The notes: generated by a model not told the origin, from the sequence alone. A DNA stretch of 54,251 bases from Clavibacter tessellarius (GCF_001618005.1 NZ_LQXA01000020.1:1-54251), one strand, 5' to 3'. Positions 7,419-15,747 are shown, numbered from the stretch's first letter. A program made the numbers and translations.

Positions 7419-8113
7419 GCCTGGCAGTCGACCACCCCGAGGACCGCGCGACCGCGCGCGACCGCACCTTCGGATCCGGTGGCGGCGAGCCGTACGCCCG
7501 GGCGCTCCGCGACTCCGGCGAGGTGCTGTTCCTCTCCCTCACGGCGGACGACGACAGCGCCGAGGTCATCGACATCAGCCGGTGGAGCGCCGACGCCGAC
7601 GCGGTGGACGCGAGCCTGCTCGCCGACGCCTGCGGCCCGGTGCTCGACATCGGCTGCGGCCCGGGCCGCATGGTCCGCGCCGCGATGGACGCCGGGCTCG
7701 GCGCCCTCGGCATCGACGTCTCCCCCACCGTGGTCGAGATGGCCGCCGGCCAGGGCCTCCCCGTCCTGCACCGCTCCGTGTTCGAGCGGCTCCCCCGCGA
7801 GGGCGGCTGGGGCACGCTCCTCCTCCTCGACGGCAACATCGGCATCGGCGGCGACGCGGGCGCGCTCCTCGTCCGGTGCGGCGAGCTGCTCGACGACGAG
7901 GGCGCGCTCGTGGTGGAGACCCACCCGGATCCCTCGCGCGACCGCACGTTCGAGTGCACGGTCGAGGACGGCCAGGGCCGCGCGAGCGATCCCTTCCCCT
8001 GGGCGCAGGTCGGCCGCGACGCGGTCGCGCGCCTCGCCGAGGACGCGGGCCTCGCGCCCGCTCAGTCCTGGGTGACCGGCGGCCGGTCCTTCTCGCGCCT
8101 CGTCCGCGCGTAG
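7415..8113 (+). CDS. Class I SAM-dependent methyltransferase
   Basis: A 232-aa soluble enzyme. Motif I VLDIGCGPGRM (76-86) binds SAM, followed by ALGIDVSPTVVEMA (acidic post-I residue) and a LLLLDGNIGIGGD motif in the position of motif II. The C-terminus ends in a short beta-strand pair typical of the fold. Its ATG overlaps the DUF2064 stop, making it the last gene of the GT2 operon. The last 52 bp overlap the convergent membrane-protein gene on the other strand. The target is unknown; linkage to a glycosyltransferase suggests methylation of a sugar or carrier, which the sequence alone cannot show. Confidence 0.88.
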   Translation: MSLAVDHPEDRATARDRTFGSGGGEPYARALRDSGEVLFLSLTADDDSAEVIDISRWSADADAVDASLLADACGPVLDIGCGPGRMVRAAMDAGLGALGIDVSPTVVEMAAGQGLPVLHRSVFERLPREGGWGTLLLLDGNIGIGGDAGALLVRCGELLDDEGALVVETHPDPSRDRTFECTVEDGQGRASDPFPWAQVGRDAVARLAEDAGLAPAQSWVTGGRSFSRLVRA

Positions 8114-8550
8114 ACCACCGCGACCACGGCGGTCGCCACCGCGGTGGCGACCCACATGAGGGCGAGCCGGGGCGCGTAGTCGGCGATGAGGATCGTCGGG
8201 TTGTCGTTCCCGATGGCGCGCGCCCGGATCTCCGGGATGACGACGACGGTCATGACGGCCATCACGATGACGCCCGCCTGCACGATCACGAGCGCGCCCG
8301 GTGGCAGCCGGCGGCCGGCTCTGCGCAGCAGGAGGCCCGCGACGAACACGACGGGCGACAGGATCGCGTCGTGCACGAGGATCGCGACGAGCAGGAAGAC
8401 GGCGACGCCGACGACCTGGTCCGGACGCTGGGAATCGAGGAGCACGAGCGCGCCGAGGACGAGGCCGGCGACGCCCACCGCGACGAGCGCGATCCGGGCC
8501 GCGAGCACGCCGCGGGATGCGGGCGCGGGGACGGTTCGTGTGCCGGTCAT
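8062..8550 (-). CDS. Small four-helix membrane protein linked to the molybdoenzyme
   Basis: A 162-aa protein with about four hydrophobic helices (roughly residues 14-36, 44-75, 80-105 and 120-145) and a basic cytoplasmic tail (RTRREKDRP). The ATG at 8548-8550 shares its A with the TGA of the upstream molybdoenzyme gene (TGATG), so the two are translationally coupled and probably form a complex or share a substrate. The 3' end overlaps the convergent methyltransferase gene by 52 bp. No enzymatic motif is visible. It could be a membrane subunit or an assembly partner. Confidence 0.78.
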   Translation of the reverse strand: MTGTRTVPAPASRGVLAARIALVAVGVAGLVLGALVLLDSQRPDQVVGVAVFLLVAILVHDAILSPVVFVAGLLLRRAGRRLPPGALVIVQAGVIVMAVMTVVVIPEIRARAIGNDNPTILIADYAPRLALMWVATAVATAVVAVVYARTRREKDRPPVTQD

Positions 8551-9779
8551 CACATCGCCTCCAGGGTCGAGAGCCACTTGGTCTGCAGCACGCCGGGCCG
8601 TCCGGGCGCGATCATGCGCGCCGGGTAGCCGTGCTGGATGTCGAGGGGCGCGCCGTCGAGCTCGAGCGCCACGAGGGTGAGCGGGTCGCGCACGTACTCG
8701 GGCCCCATCTCGGTCCGGCGGAAGCCGCCGCGCTGCTCGAGGCTCGTGACCCGCAGCCGCGCGCCGGGGTCGGCGCCGACCGCGTCCATCAGGTCCGTCA
8801 GGCGCACGCCGCGCCAGGTCGCCGACTGGCTCCAGCCCTCGACGCACGCGATGGGGAGCGTGGCGGTGACGAGCTCCATGGCGCGCAGGTCGTCCATCGT
8901 GAAGGCGCGCGACGCGGATCCGGCGGAGACGGTGAGCGTCCATCCGGGATCCACCGCCGTCTCGGTCACACCCGCGGCCTCGGCCGTGCGGTTGACGGGG
9001 AGCGCCTGCGGGCCGGTGCCCATGACGCGCGGGCCGAAGGCGTTGAACGGGGCGAGGAGCCGGAAGGACTGGCCGGCCGTGAGCCCCACGACCGCGGCCA
9101 CCGATGCGCCGACCGCGACGAGGAACCCGCGGCGCGCGACGGGCGCAGGCGCGACGGGCGCGCCGTCGATCCAGGCGGTGACGCGGCCGGTGAGGCCGCG
9201 AGGAGCGCGCGCGTCGCGCGCGGCGGGATCCGGCGCGTCGTCCACGATGGGCGACTCGTCGGCCTGCCCGCGCCGCCAGTGGCCGGCGATGGCGGGCAGC
9301 TTCACGCCGATGTGGATCGCGAGCGAGCCGATCACCACGAACGCCAGCGCGTAGTGCGTCTGCCGGAAGTAGAAGGGGAACGGCACCCACTGGAAGGTGT
9401 TGAGGAGGCCCATCGTCACCTCGAGGAGCGATGCGCCCACGAACACGGCGATGGACGCGCGCTCCAGGAACGAGACGACCCCGGTGACCGGCGGGTACGT
9501 GAGCAGCTCGGGGAAGACGATCCAGAGCTTGGCGAGCAGCAGCGGCACGCACGCGATGCCCGCGGTGATGTGGATGCCCTGCGTCACCCGGTACAGCGAG
9601 ACGGGCGCGGTGGGGAAGCGCATCCACGGCAGCGGGTCCTGGAGGAAGTGGCTGTAGAGGCCCGTGCCGAAGCAGACCAGGAAGGCGAGGCCCAGCAGGC
9701 GGCCGATCACGACCGCCATCCGGGTCGTGCGGGCGGGCGACGCCAGCCGGCGCCGTGCCTCGTGCATCAGCGTCCGCAT
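8550..9779 (-). CDS. Molybdopterin-dependent oxidoreductase with cytochrome b561-like membrane domain
   Basis: A 409-aa fusion. The first 165 residues hold four to five membrane helices with His in GIHITAG and in the RQTHYALAF/LAIHIGVK region, reminiscent of b561-type haem-binding bundles. A twin-arginine-like RRGFLV segment and hydrophobic helix follow (about 218-245), then a sulfite-oxidase-type Moco domain with Cys312 in PIACVEGWSQ as the likely Mo ligand. There is no C-terminal dimerisation domain, unlike the enzyme at 2126-3745. The start has a strong GAAGGAAG site. It probably passes electrons between its active site and the membrane quinone/haem chain. It diverges from the GT-C gene and sits next to the GT2 operon. 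Confidence 0.88.
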   Translation of the reverse strand: MRTLMHEARRRLASPARTTRMAVVIGRLLGLAFLVCFGTGLYSHFLQDPLPWMRFPTAPVSLYRVTQGIHITAGIACVPLLLAKLWIVFPELLTYPPVTGVVSFLERASIAVFVGASLLEVTMGLLNTFQWVPFPFYFRQTHYALAFVVIGSLAIHIGVKLPAIAGHWRRGQADESPIVDDAPDPAARDARAPRGLTGRVTAWIDGAPVAPAPVARRGFLVAVGASVAAVVGLTAGQSFRLLAPFNAFGPRVMGTGPQALPVNRTAEAAGVTETAVDPGWTLTVSAGSASRAFTMDDLRAMELVTATLPIACVEGWSQSATWRGVRLTDLMDAVGADPGARLRVTSLEQRGGFRRTEMGPEYVRDPLTLVALELDGAPLDIQHGYPARMIAPGRPGVLQTKWLSTLEAM

Positions 9780-9846
9780 GGGGGCCTTCCTTCGCCTGCC
9801 GGACGACCGGTGACGCCCGGTCGGCGGTCGTCGAGCCGCGCGACGT

Positions 9847-9852
9847 CACAAT
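9847..9852 (+). promoter_or_regulatory. Candidate leaderless -10 box for the GT-C gene
   Basis: CACAAT ends 5 nt before the GTG start at 9858, and no ribosome-binding site lies between them. It matches the -10 spacing seen at other genes in the window, though its first base departs from the consensus. Confidence 0.35.
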
Positions 9853-9857
9853 GGGGT

Positions 9858-11306
9858 GTGCGCACCGCCCTCACCGCCTTCGTCCTGCTCGTGATGTCCG
9901 TGCTCACCGGGTGGTCGGTGATCGCGTTCGATCTGTTCGGCGACGCCGACGACGAGGCCTTCTTCCGTCGCGAGGGTGCCGCGCCGTTCTTCTGGCTCGT
10001 GGTCGTCATCTGGGTGGTGTTCGGAGCGGCGGTCCTCCTGGTGCGGAAGCTGCCGGCGAGAGCCGCCGTTGCGCTCATCATCCTCGGATCCGTGGGTCTC
10101 GGCGGCGCCGCGCTGGTCGGACCGCCGAACACCAGCACTGATTCCGCGCGATACGCGTGGGACGGCATCGTGCAGAACGCGGGCGAGTCGCCGTACCGGT
10201 ACACGCCGGCCGATCCGGAGCTCCGCGACCTCCGGCCCGAGTGGCTCTATCCGAAGACCGTCGTCGGGTCGGACGGGGCCGCCACCTGCGAGGGGAAGCG
10301 GATCATGGGCGTCCGCGAGGAGGAGACGCACGAGCCCATGTGCACGGCGCTCAACCGCCCGAAGGTGCCGACCATCTACCCGCCCATGGCCGAGCTGTTC
10401 TTCGCGGGCGTGCGCGCGGTCGTGCCCGTGGGCGCCGAGTACGCGGCGTTCCAGGTCGCGGGCCTGGTGATGATGACGGCCGTCACGCTCCTGCTCCTGC
10501 GCGCGCTGCGGAAGCGCGGCAAGCCGCTGTGGTGGGCGGCGCTCTGGGCGTGGTGCCCGCTCGTGGCGAGCGAGGTCGTGACCAACTCGCACGTCGACGC
10601 CCTCGGGGTGCTGCTCGCGCTCGCGGCGTCGCTGCTCGTCGCGGGCGGGATGCGCTGGCGCGGCGGCATCGCGCTCGGGGCGGCGATCGCCACCAAGCTC
10701 ATCCCGGTCATCGCGGCGCCGGCGCTCCTGCGGAAGCAGCCGTGGAAGGTGATCACCGCGGCGGTCGTGACCTTCGCGCTGCTGTACGTGCCGTACGTCA
10801 TCAGCACCGGGATCGCGGTGCTCGGCTACCTGCCCGGCTACCTGCAGGAGGAGGGCTACGACGACGGCGGGCGCTTCCCCCTCATCGAGCTCGTGGTGCC
10901 GGGGCGGTTCGGGCTGATCGCGGTCGCGCTGATCCTCGCGGTGACCGCCGGGCTCGTCTGGCGGCGGACGGACCCGGCCGATCCCTGGCTCGGCCAGCTC
11001 GTGATGATCGGCGTCACCCTCCTCGCCGTCAGCCCGCGCTACCCCTGGTACGCGCTGCTGCTCATCCCGTTCATCGCCATGACGGGCCGCGGCGAGTGGT
11101 TCGCGGTGGTGGCGGCGCTCGCGCTGCGGCTCTTCGCGCCGGACGAGGAGGCGTGGCAGATCGCGCTCGGGGCCGCGCTGGCGATCGTCGTGGTCGGCTC
11201 GCTCGTGCGCCTCGGGCCGGACGGGCGACGGCGGCTCGTCCCGGCGGCCGTGCGGCGGCGGCTGGGCCGGGATCGCGTGCCGGCCGACGGACCTCCCGCG
11301 CGCTGA
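9858..11306 (+). CDS. GT-C fold membrane glycosyltransferase (GT87/mannosyltransferase-like)
   Basis: A 482-aa protein with about ten to eleven hydrophobic helices. After the third helix comes YAWDGIVQNAGESPYRYTP, a close match to the YxWDGrvqxxGxNPY signature of polyprenol-phosphate-sugar-dependent transferases in actinobacteria. The loop includes Asp residues expected for the GT-C active site. It therefore probably transfers a sugar from a lipid-linked donor on the outer face of the membrane. The GTG start is at 9858; the upstream open frame is antisense to the molybdoenzyme. It diverges from that gene and converges, with one base between stops, on modC. The link with the GT2/DUF2064 operon is contextual. 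Confidence 0.82.
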   Translation: MRTALTAFVLLVMSVLTGWSVIAFDLFGDADDEAFFRREGAAPFFWLVVVIWVVFGAAVLLVRKLPARAAVALIILGSVGLGGAALVGPPNTSTDSARYAWDGIVQNAGESPYRYTPADPELRDLRPEWLYPKTVVGSDGAATCEGKRIMGVREEETHEPMCTALNRPKVPTIYPPMAELFFAGVRAVVPVGAEYAAFQVAGLVMMTAVTLLLLRALRKRGKPLWWAALWAWCPLVASEVVTNSHVDALGVLLALAASLLVAGGMRWRGGIALGAAIATKLIPVIAAPALLRKQPWKVITAAVVTFALLYVPYVISTGIAVLGYLPGYLQEEGYDDGGRFPLIELVVPGRFGLIAVALILAVTAGLVWRRTDPADPWLGQLVMIGVTLLAVSPRYPWYALLLIPFIAMTGRGEWFAVVAALALRLFAPDEEAWQIALGAALAIVVVGSLVRLGPDGRRRLVPAAVRRRLGRDRVPADGPPAR

Positions 11307-11307
11307 C

Positions 11308-12405
11308 TCAGCTCCCGCGCGGGATCCGCGCGCGCAGGCGCTCTCCGGCGGCCGGTCGGAGCGCGGCGAACGCGGCGGCGTCGAGCTCCGCGGTGACCTC
11401 GGCGCCCGCGTCCGGCATCAGCTCGGCGGCGTCGGTCGCGGCGAGGCGCAGGGTGACGCGGATCCGCCCGGCCGCGGCCTCCACACGGCGGACGACGCCG
11501 GCGATCTCGACGTGGGTGGTCTCGACGTCGGTGGTCTCGACGTGGGTGGTCTCGACGTGGGTGGCGCGCTCGGGCCCGGCGTCGGATCCGCGCGCCAGTC
11601 GCACGTCGGCGGGCGCGGCAAGCAGCACGACCCGGCGCCCCACGGCGTCCCGGCCCTCCACGCGGTTCATGCCCACGAGCCGGGCGACGTACGCGGTCGC
11701 GGGCCGGGTCGCGACCTCCGTGGGCGCGCCCTCCTGCACCGCGCGGCCGTCCTCCAGCACCAGGATCCGGTCGGCGAGCGCGAGCGCGTCCACCGGGTCG
11801 TGCGTCACGAGCACGGCCGCGCCGCCGAACCGGCGGAGCTCCTCGGCGAGGAGGTCGCGCACGTCGAGCCGCGTGCCCGCGTCCAGCGCCGCCATGGGCT
11901 CGTCGAGGAGGAGCAGCGGCGGCTCGAGCACGAGCGCGCGGGCGAGCGCGACGCGCTGGGACTGGCCGCCGGAGAGAGCCGCCGGCCGCCGGTCGGCGAG
12001 GGGCGCGATCCCGAGCCGGTCGAGGAGGGCGCGGGCGCGGCCCTCGGCCTCCGCTCGCGGGACGCCGTGCGCGCGCGGACCGAAGGCGACGTTCGCCAGC
12101 GCCGACAGGTGCGGGAAGAGCAGGTGGTCCTGGAAGACGACGCCGATGCCGCGGCCCTCGGCGGGGATCCGCGGGGCGCGCGCATCCGCGTCCTCGAGCA
12201 CGCGGCCGTCGAGCGCGACACGCCCCGCGGTGAGCGGCACGAGCCCGGCGAGGGCGCGCAGCAGCGTCGACTTCCCGGCGCCGTTGGGGCCGACGACGGC
12301 GGTCGTGGATCCGGCCGGGACCCGCAGCGCGACGTCGAGCCGGAAGGCGGGGCGCTCGACGACGACGCGGGCGTCGAGCCCCCGGTCGTGCGCGGCGCCG
12401 CTCAC
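11308..12405 (-). CDS. modC: Molybdate ABC transporter ATP-binding protein
   Basis: A 365-aa ATPase with Walker A GPNGAGKST (about 38-46), Q-loop VFQDHLLFPH, signature LSGGQSQRVALA, Walker B LLLLDEPM and switch His in VTHD. A C-terminal TOBE-like region binds molybdate in the family. The linker between them contains four 5-residue repeats of the HVETT type encoded by a 15-bp tandem repeat. The GTG start overlaps the permease stop (GTGA). It couples ATP hydrolysis to molybdate uptake through the ModB-like permease; tungstate is an alternative substrate. The gene ends one base from the convergent GT-C gene. Confidence 0.92.
   Translation of the reverse strand: MSGAAHDRGLDARVVVERPAFRLDVALRVPAGSTTAVVGPNGAGKSTLLRALAGLVPLTAGRVALDGRVLEDADARAPRIPAEGRGIGVVFQDHLLFPHLSALANVAFGPRAHGVPRAEAEGRARALLDRLGIAPLADRRPAALSGGQSQRVALARALVLEPPLLLLDEPMAALDAGTRLDVRDLLAEELRRFGGAAVLVTHDPVDALALADRILVLEDGRAVQEGAPTEVATRPATAYVARLVGMNRVEGRDAVGRRVVLLAAPADVRLARGSDAGPERATHVETTHVETTDVETTHVEIAGVVRRVEAAAGRIRVTLRLAATDAAELMPDAGAEVTAELDAAAFAALRPAAGERLRARIPRGS
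11506..11565 (-). repeat. Four 15-bp tandem repeats inside modC
   Basis: Four contiguous units (11506-11520, 11521-11535, 11536-11550, 11551-11565) of CTCGACGTGGGTGGT with at most one mismatch each encode HVETT/DVETT-type pentads in the linker between ATPase and TOBE domains. Copy-number change would keep the frame. Confidence 0.9.
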
Positions 12406-13244
12406 GCGTGCACCCCCGAGGTCCACCGGTCGCGCAGGCTGACGAGCACGACGACCGACACCGCGAGCAGCACGAGGCTCAGCACGACGGCGGCGTCCGG
12501 ATCCGTCTGCAGCGCGAGGTAGGCCGACAGCGGGATTGTCTGGGTCACCCCCGGGAAGCTGCCCGCGAAGGTGAGGGTGGCGCCGAACTCGCCGAGCGCG
12601 CGGGCGAAGCACAGCACCGCGCCCGCGCCGATCCCGGGGGCGACGAGCGGGAGGGTCACCCGGCGGAGCACGGTCCAGCGGCTCGCGCCGAGCGTCGCGG
12701 CGGCGTCCTCGAACCGGCGGTCGGCGCCGCGCAGCGCCCCCTCCACCGCGAGCACGAGGAACGGCATGGCCACGAAGGTCTCCGCGATCACCACGGCCGG
12801 CGTCGTGAACGGGATCGTGATGCCCGTCAGCGCCTCGAGCGGTCCGCCCACGAGCCCGCGGCGCCCGAGCAGGAGCAGGAGCGCCACGCCGCCGATCACG
12901 GGCGGCAGCACGAGCGGCACGGTCACGAGCGCTCGGAGCATCCGCTGCACCACGGGCGGCCGGCCCGCCGAGCGCGACAGCACGAACGCGAGCGGCACCC
13001 CGAGCAGGAGGCTCAGCGCCGTGGCCGCGAGGGCGCTGCCGAGCGAGAGGCCGAGGGCGCGCGCGATGCCCGGATCCGCCAGCCGCTCCCCCAGCGTCGC
13101 CCACGGCGCGCGCACCACGAGCGCCGCGAGCGGCAGCACGAGGAACGCGAGCGCGACGCCGGCCGGGATCCAGAGGAGGGCGGGCACGCGGTCGGCGCGC
13201 TCGCCGGCGTGGACGCGCGTTCGGATCCGCGCGCGGGCCGTCAC
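12402..13244 (-). CDS. modB: Molybdate ABC transporter permease
   Basis: A 280-aa inner-membrane permease with about six helices. It carries the conserved cytoplasmic EAA loop (DAAATLGASRWTVLRRVTLP) that docks on the ATPase and the ARALGEFGATLTFAGS motif typical of ModB/CysT permeases. The GTG at 13242-13244 lies 4 bp after the modA stop, and the stop overlaps the modC start. A longer upstream start is possible but would run deep into modA. Order and coupling with modA and modC support molybdate transport. Confidence 0.92.
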   Translation of the reverse strand: MTARARIRTRVHAGERADRVPALLWIPAGVALAFLVLPLAALVVRAPWATLGERLADPGIARALGLSLGSALAATALSLLLGVPLAFVLSRSAGRPPVVQRMLRALVTVPLVLPPVIGGVALLLLLGRRGLVGGPLEALTGITIPFTTPAVVIAETFVAMPFLVLAVEGALRGADRRFEDAAATLGASRWTVLRRVTLPLVAPGIGAGAVLCFARALGEFGATLTFAGSFPGVTQTIPLSAYLALQTDPDAAVVLSLVLLAVSVVVLVSLRDRWTSGVHA

Positions 13245-13248
13245 GCGC

Positions 13249-14055
13249 TCAGGGCGCACGGAACCCCGCGGCGTCGAAGCGGACGCGGGCGGCATCGCCG
13301 GCCACGAAGTCGGCGAAGGCCGCGGCGGCGGCGGGCGACGCGGATCCGGCGAGCGGCGCGACGACGCAGTCGGTCGTCACGTTCGCCTCGTCCGGCAGGG
13401 GCACGCCCTGCACCCGATCGCCCGCGGCGCGCACGTCGGTCTCGTAGACGACCGCCGCGTCCACCTCGCCGAGCTCGACGCGCGTGAGGGCGGCGCGCAC
13501 GTCCTGCTCGAGCGAGTCCGGCTGCGGCGCGACGCCCGCCTTCGTGAACGCCTGCGCCGCCGCGGCGCCGCACGGCACCTCGGGCGCGCAGAGGGCGAGC
13601 GTGCGACCGGCGTCGGCGAAGTCGGCGAGGCCCGTGATGCGTCCCGGGTTCCCGGGCGGCACCGCGATCTCGAGGGCGTTGCGGGCGAAGACGCGCGGGC
13701 CTGCCGCGGTCTCCCCCGCGTCGGCCACCGTCCGCATCGTCGCCGTGGAGGCGGACGCGAACACGTCGGCGGGCGCGCCCTGCACGATCTGCTGCGCGAG
13801 CGTCGAGCTGCCGCCGTACGAGACGGTGACGGTCACGCCCGGGTGCTGCGCCTCGAAGTCGGCGACGACCTGGTCCATGCTGCCGGTGAGCGAGGCGGCG
13901 GCCTGCACGACGAGGGCGCCGGAGATCGAGTCGGGAGCGGGATCGGGGACGCCGGCGGGAGTGGATCCGCCGGCGGAGCAGCCGGCCAGGAGGAGCCCGG
14001 TGGCCAGGACCCCGGTGGCGAGCGCCCCCACGACGACCGCGCGCACGCGGCGCAT
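13249..14055 (-). CDS. modA: Molybdate-binding lipoprotein
   Basis: A 268-aa extracellular binding protein. The signal has a lipobox LLLAGC (Cys about residue 26). The mature part begins GALVVQAAASLTGSM, characteristic of ModA, with Ser residues that ligate the oxyanion, followed by YGGSSTLAQQI and GAPADVFASAS. Near the C-terminus a Tyr in AAVVYETDV fits the second-lobe binding site. The ATG overlaps the stop of the HTH-TOBE gene by one base (TGATG), so the regulator and transporter are one operon. Confidence 0.93.
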   Translation of the reverse strand: MRRVRAVVVGALATGVLATGLLLAGCSAGGSTPAGVPDPAPDSISGALVVQAAASLTGSMDQVVADFEAQHPGVTVTVSYGGSSTLAQQIVQGAPADVFASASTATMRTVADAGETAAGPRVFARNALEIAVPPGNPGRITGLADFADAGRTLALCAPEVPCGAAAAQAFTKAGVAPQPDSLEQDVRAALTRVELGEVDAAVVYETDVRAAGDRVQGVPLPDEANVTTDCVVAPLAGSASPAAAAAFADFVAGDAARVRFDAAGFRAP

Positions 14056-14567
14056 CAGGCCCGCCCGCCCGTCAGCGACTCCGGCGCGAGGGCCTCGACG
14101 CCCACGTTCGTGGCCTTCACGGTCGCGACCGCGGGCGAGCCCACCCCGAGGCCCAGCTCGTCGGCGGCCTCGCGGCTGATCAGCGACACCACGCGGAACG
14201 GCCCCGCCTGGATCTCGACCTGCGCCATCACCCCGTCGCGCACGACGCGCGTGACGATGCCGGGCATCCGGTTGCGCGCCGACGCGAGCGGCGCGCGCGA
14301 GGAGGACGCGGCGAGCGCCCCGTCCGCCGCGAGCTCGGTCGCGAGGTGCGCGAGCTGCACGCCGTCCACGAGGATCAGCCGCCCCTCGCCGCGCACCAGG
14401 TCGAGCCGCCCCGCGTCGGCCCAGCGGCGGAGGGTGTCGTCGCTCACGCCGATGAGCGCGGCAGCCTCGCTCACGCGGTAGCGGGTGGGCGCGTCCGCGT
14501 CGCGGGATCCGGATGCCTCGTCGGCATCCGCGGCTCGACGGGGCGTCCTGTCCCTGTTCTGCGTCAT
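14055..14567 (-). CDS. HTH-TOBE molybdate-responsive regulator (ModE-like role)
   Basis: A 170-aa protein with a MerR/excisionase-type helix-turn-helix at about 28-68 (YRVSEAAALIGVSDDTLRRW) and a C-terminal TOBE/Mop domain (about 100-165) of the kind that binds molybdate. It is the first gene of the mod operon, coupled to modA. This suggests that it senses intracellular molybdate and controls its own transcript and perhaps the divergent moaA. It is not a classical ModE, which has a LysR-like HTH and two Mop domains. The start has no ribosome site; TAGGAT lies 6 nt upstream, suggesting a leaderless mRNA. Confidence 0.85.
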   Translation of the reverse strand: MTQNRDRTPRRAADADEASGSRDADAPTRYRVSEAAALIGVSDDTLRRWADAGRLDLVRGEGRLILVDGVQLAHLATELAADGALAASSSRAPLASARNRMPGIVTRVVRDGVMAQVEIQAGPFRVVSLISREAADELGLGVGSPAVATVKATNVGVEALAPESLTGGRA

Positions 14568-14573
14568 GCATCG

Positions 14574-14579
14574 ATCCTA
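14574..14579 (-). promoter_or_regulatory. Leaderless -10 box for the mod operon
   Basis: TAGGAT on the minus strand is 6 nt before the ATG at 14567, with no Shine-Dalgarno in between. Confidence 0.5.
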
Positions 14580-14648
14580 CGGACCGCGCACGCGGCGCGC
14601 GACGAGACGCCCGATCCGCCGCGCGTCGGGTCCGCGGCGGGGCGCGCG

Positions 14649-14654
14649 TAGCCT
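14649..14654 (+). promoter_or_regulatory. Leaderless -10 box for moaA
   Basis: TAGCCT is 6 nt before the ATG at 14661 with no ribosome site. It lies back to back with the mod operon -10, about 70 bp away, so one regulator could control both. Confidence 0.5.
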
Positions 14655-14660
14655 GGACGC

Positions 14661-15746
14661 ATGAGCACCTCGCTGGGGATGCCGGCCATGCCGCGTCCCG
14701 CCGCCGCGCCGGGTCCCGCCCGGCCCGACGACCCGGCGCTCCTGGACACCCACGGCCGCCGCGCGACCGACCTCCGCATCTCCCTCACGGACCGCTGCAA
14801 CCTGCGCTGCACCTACTGCATGCCGGCCGAGGGCCTCCCCTTCACGCCCGACCGACAGGCGCTGCAGCTCGCCGAGATCGAGCGGCTCGTGCGCATCGGC
14901 ACGCGCGACCTCGGCGTGCGGCAGGTGCGGTTCACGGGCGGGGAGCCGCTGCTGCGCCGCGACCTGCTGGAGATCATCGCCGCGTGCGCCGCCCTCCCCG
15001 ACCGGCCCGAGATCTCGCTCACCACCAACGCCATCGGCCTGGCGTCCCGCGCGCAGGCGCTGAGTGACGCGGGGCTCGACCGGATCAACGTCTCGCTCGA
15101 CTCCGTGCACGCCGAGACGTTCCGCCTCATCACGCGCCGCCCGTTCCTCGACCGCGTGCTCGAGGGCATCGACGCCGCGGCGGCCGCGGGGCTCGCGCCC
15201 ATCAAGATCAACGCCGTGCTCGTGCGCGGCGTCAACGACGACCAGGCCGCCGACCTCCTGGAGTGGGCGGTCGCCGGCGGACACCAGCTGCGCTTCATCG
15301 AGCAGATGCCGCTCGACGCCGACCACGCGTGGGACCGGGCCGAGATGATCACGGCGGCCGAGATCCGCGGGCGCCTGTCGGAGCGCTTCACGCTCGTGCC
15401 CGACGACGATCCACGCGACGGCGCCCCGGCCGAGCTCTGGCGCGTGCACTCCCGCGAGGGCGGCCCGGGCACCGCGATGCTCGGCCGGGTGGGCGTCATC
15501 GCGAGCGTCACCGAGCCGTTCTGCGCCGATTGCCGCCGCACCCGCCTCACCGCGACGGGAGGCGTCCGCAGCTGCCTCTTCTCGCACACCGAGACCGATC
15601 TGCTCGCGCCGCTGCGCTCCGGCGCCTCGGATGCCGAGGTCGCCGACCTCTGGCGCGGCGCGATGTGGGCGAAGCCGAAGGGCCACGGCATGGACCAGGC
15701 CGACTTCATCCAGCCCGCCCGCTCCATGAGCGCGATCGGCGGCTGA
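14661..15746 (+). CDS. moaA: GTP 3',8-cyclase (molybdenum cofactor biosynthesis)
   Basis: A 361-aa radical-SAM enzyme that makes the first Moco intermediate from GTP. The N-terminal cluster motif is Cys46, Cys50 and Cys53 in CNLRCTYC, followed by FTGGEPLLRRDLLE. The C-terminal second cluster is visible as FCADCRRTRLT with a further Cys in VRSCLFS. The protein ends in Gly-Gly, as in active MoaA. The apparent mRNA is leaderless. moaD follows after one base, and the mod operon diverges upstream. Length is normal for the family. Confidence 0.95.
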   Translation: MSTSLGMPAMPRPAAAPGPARPDDPALLDTHGRRATDLRISLTDRCNLRCTYCMPAEGLPFTPDRQALQLAEIERLVRIGTRDLGVRQVRFTGGEPLLRRDLLEIIAACAALPDRPEISLTTNAIGLASRAQALSDAGLDRINVSLDSVHAETFRLITRRPFLDRVLEGIDAAAAAGLAPIKINAVLVRGVNDDQAADLLEWAVAGGHQLRFIEQMPLDADHAWDRAEMITAAEIRGRLSERFTLVPDDDPRDGAPAELWRVHSREGGPGTAMLGRVGVIASVTEPFCADCRRTRLTATGGVRSCLFSHTETDLLAPLRSGASDAEVADLWRGAMWAKPKGHGMDQADFIQPARSMSAIGG

Positions 15747-15747
15747 C

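Noticed and set aside
11506-11565. CRISPR-like short repeats
   Set aside because: The units are contiguous with no spacers, are 15 bp long and keep the modC reading frame.
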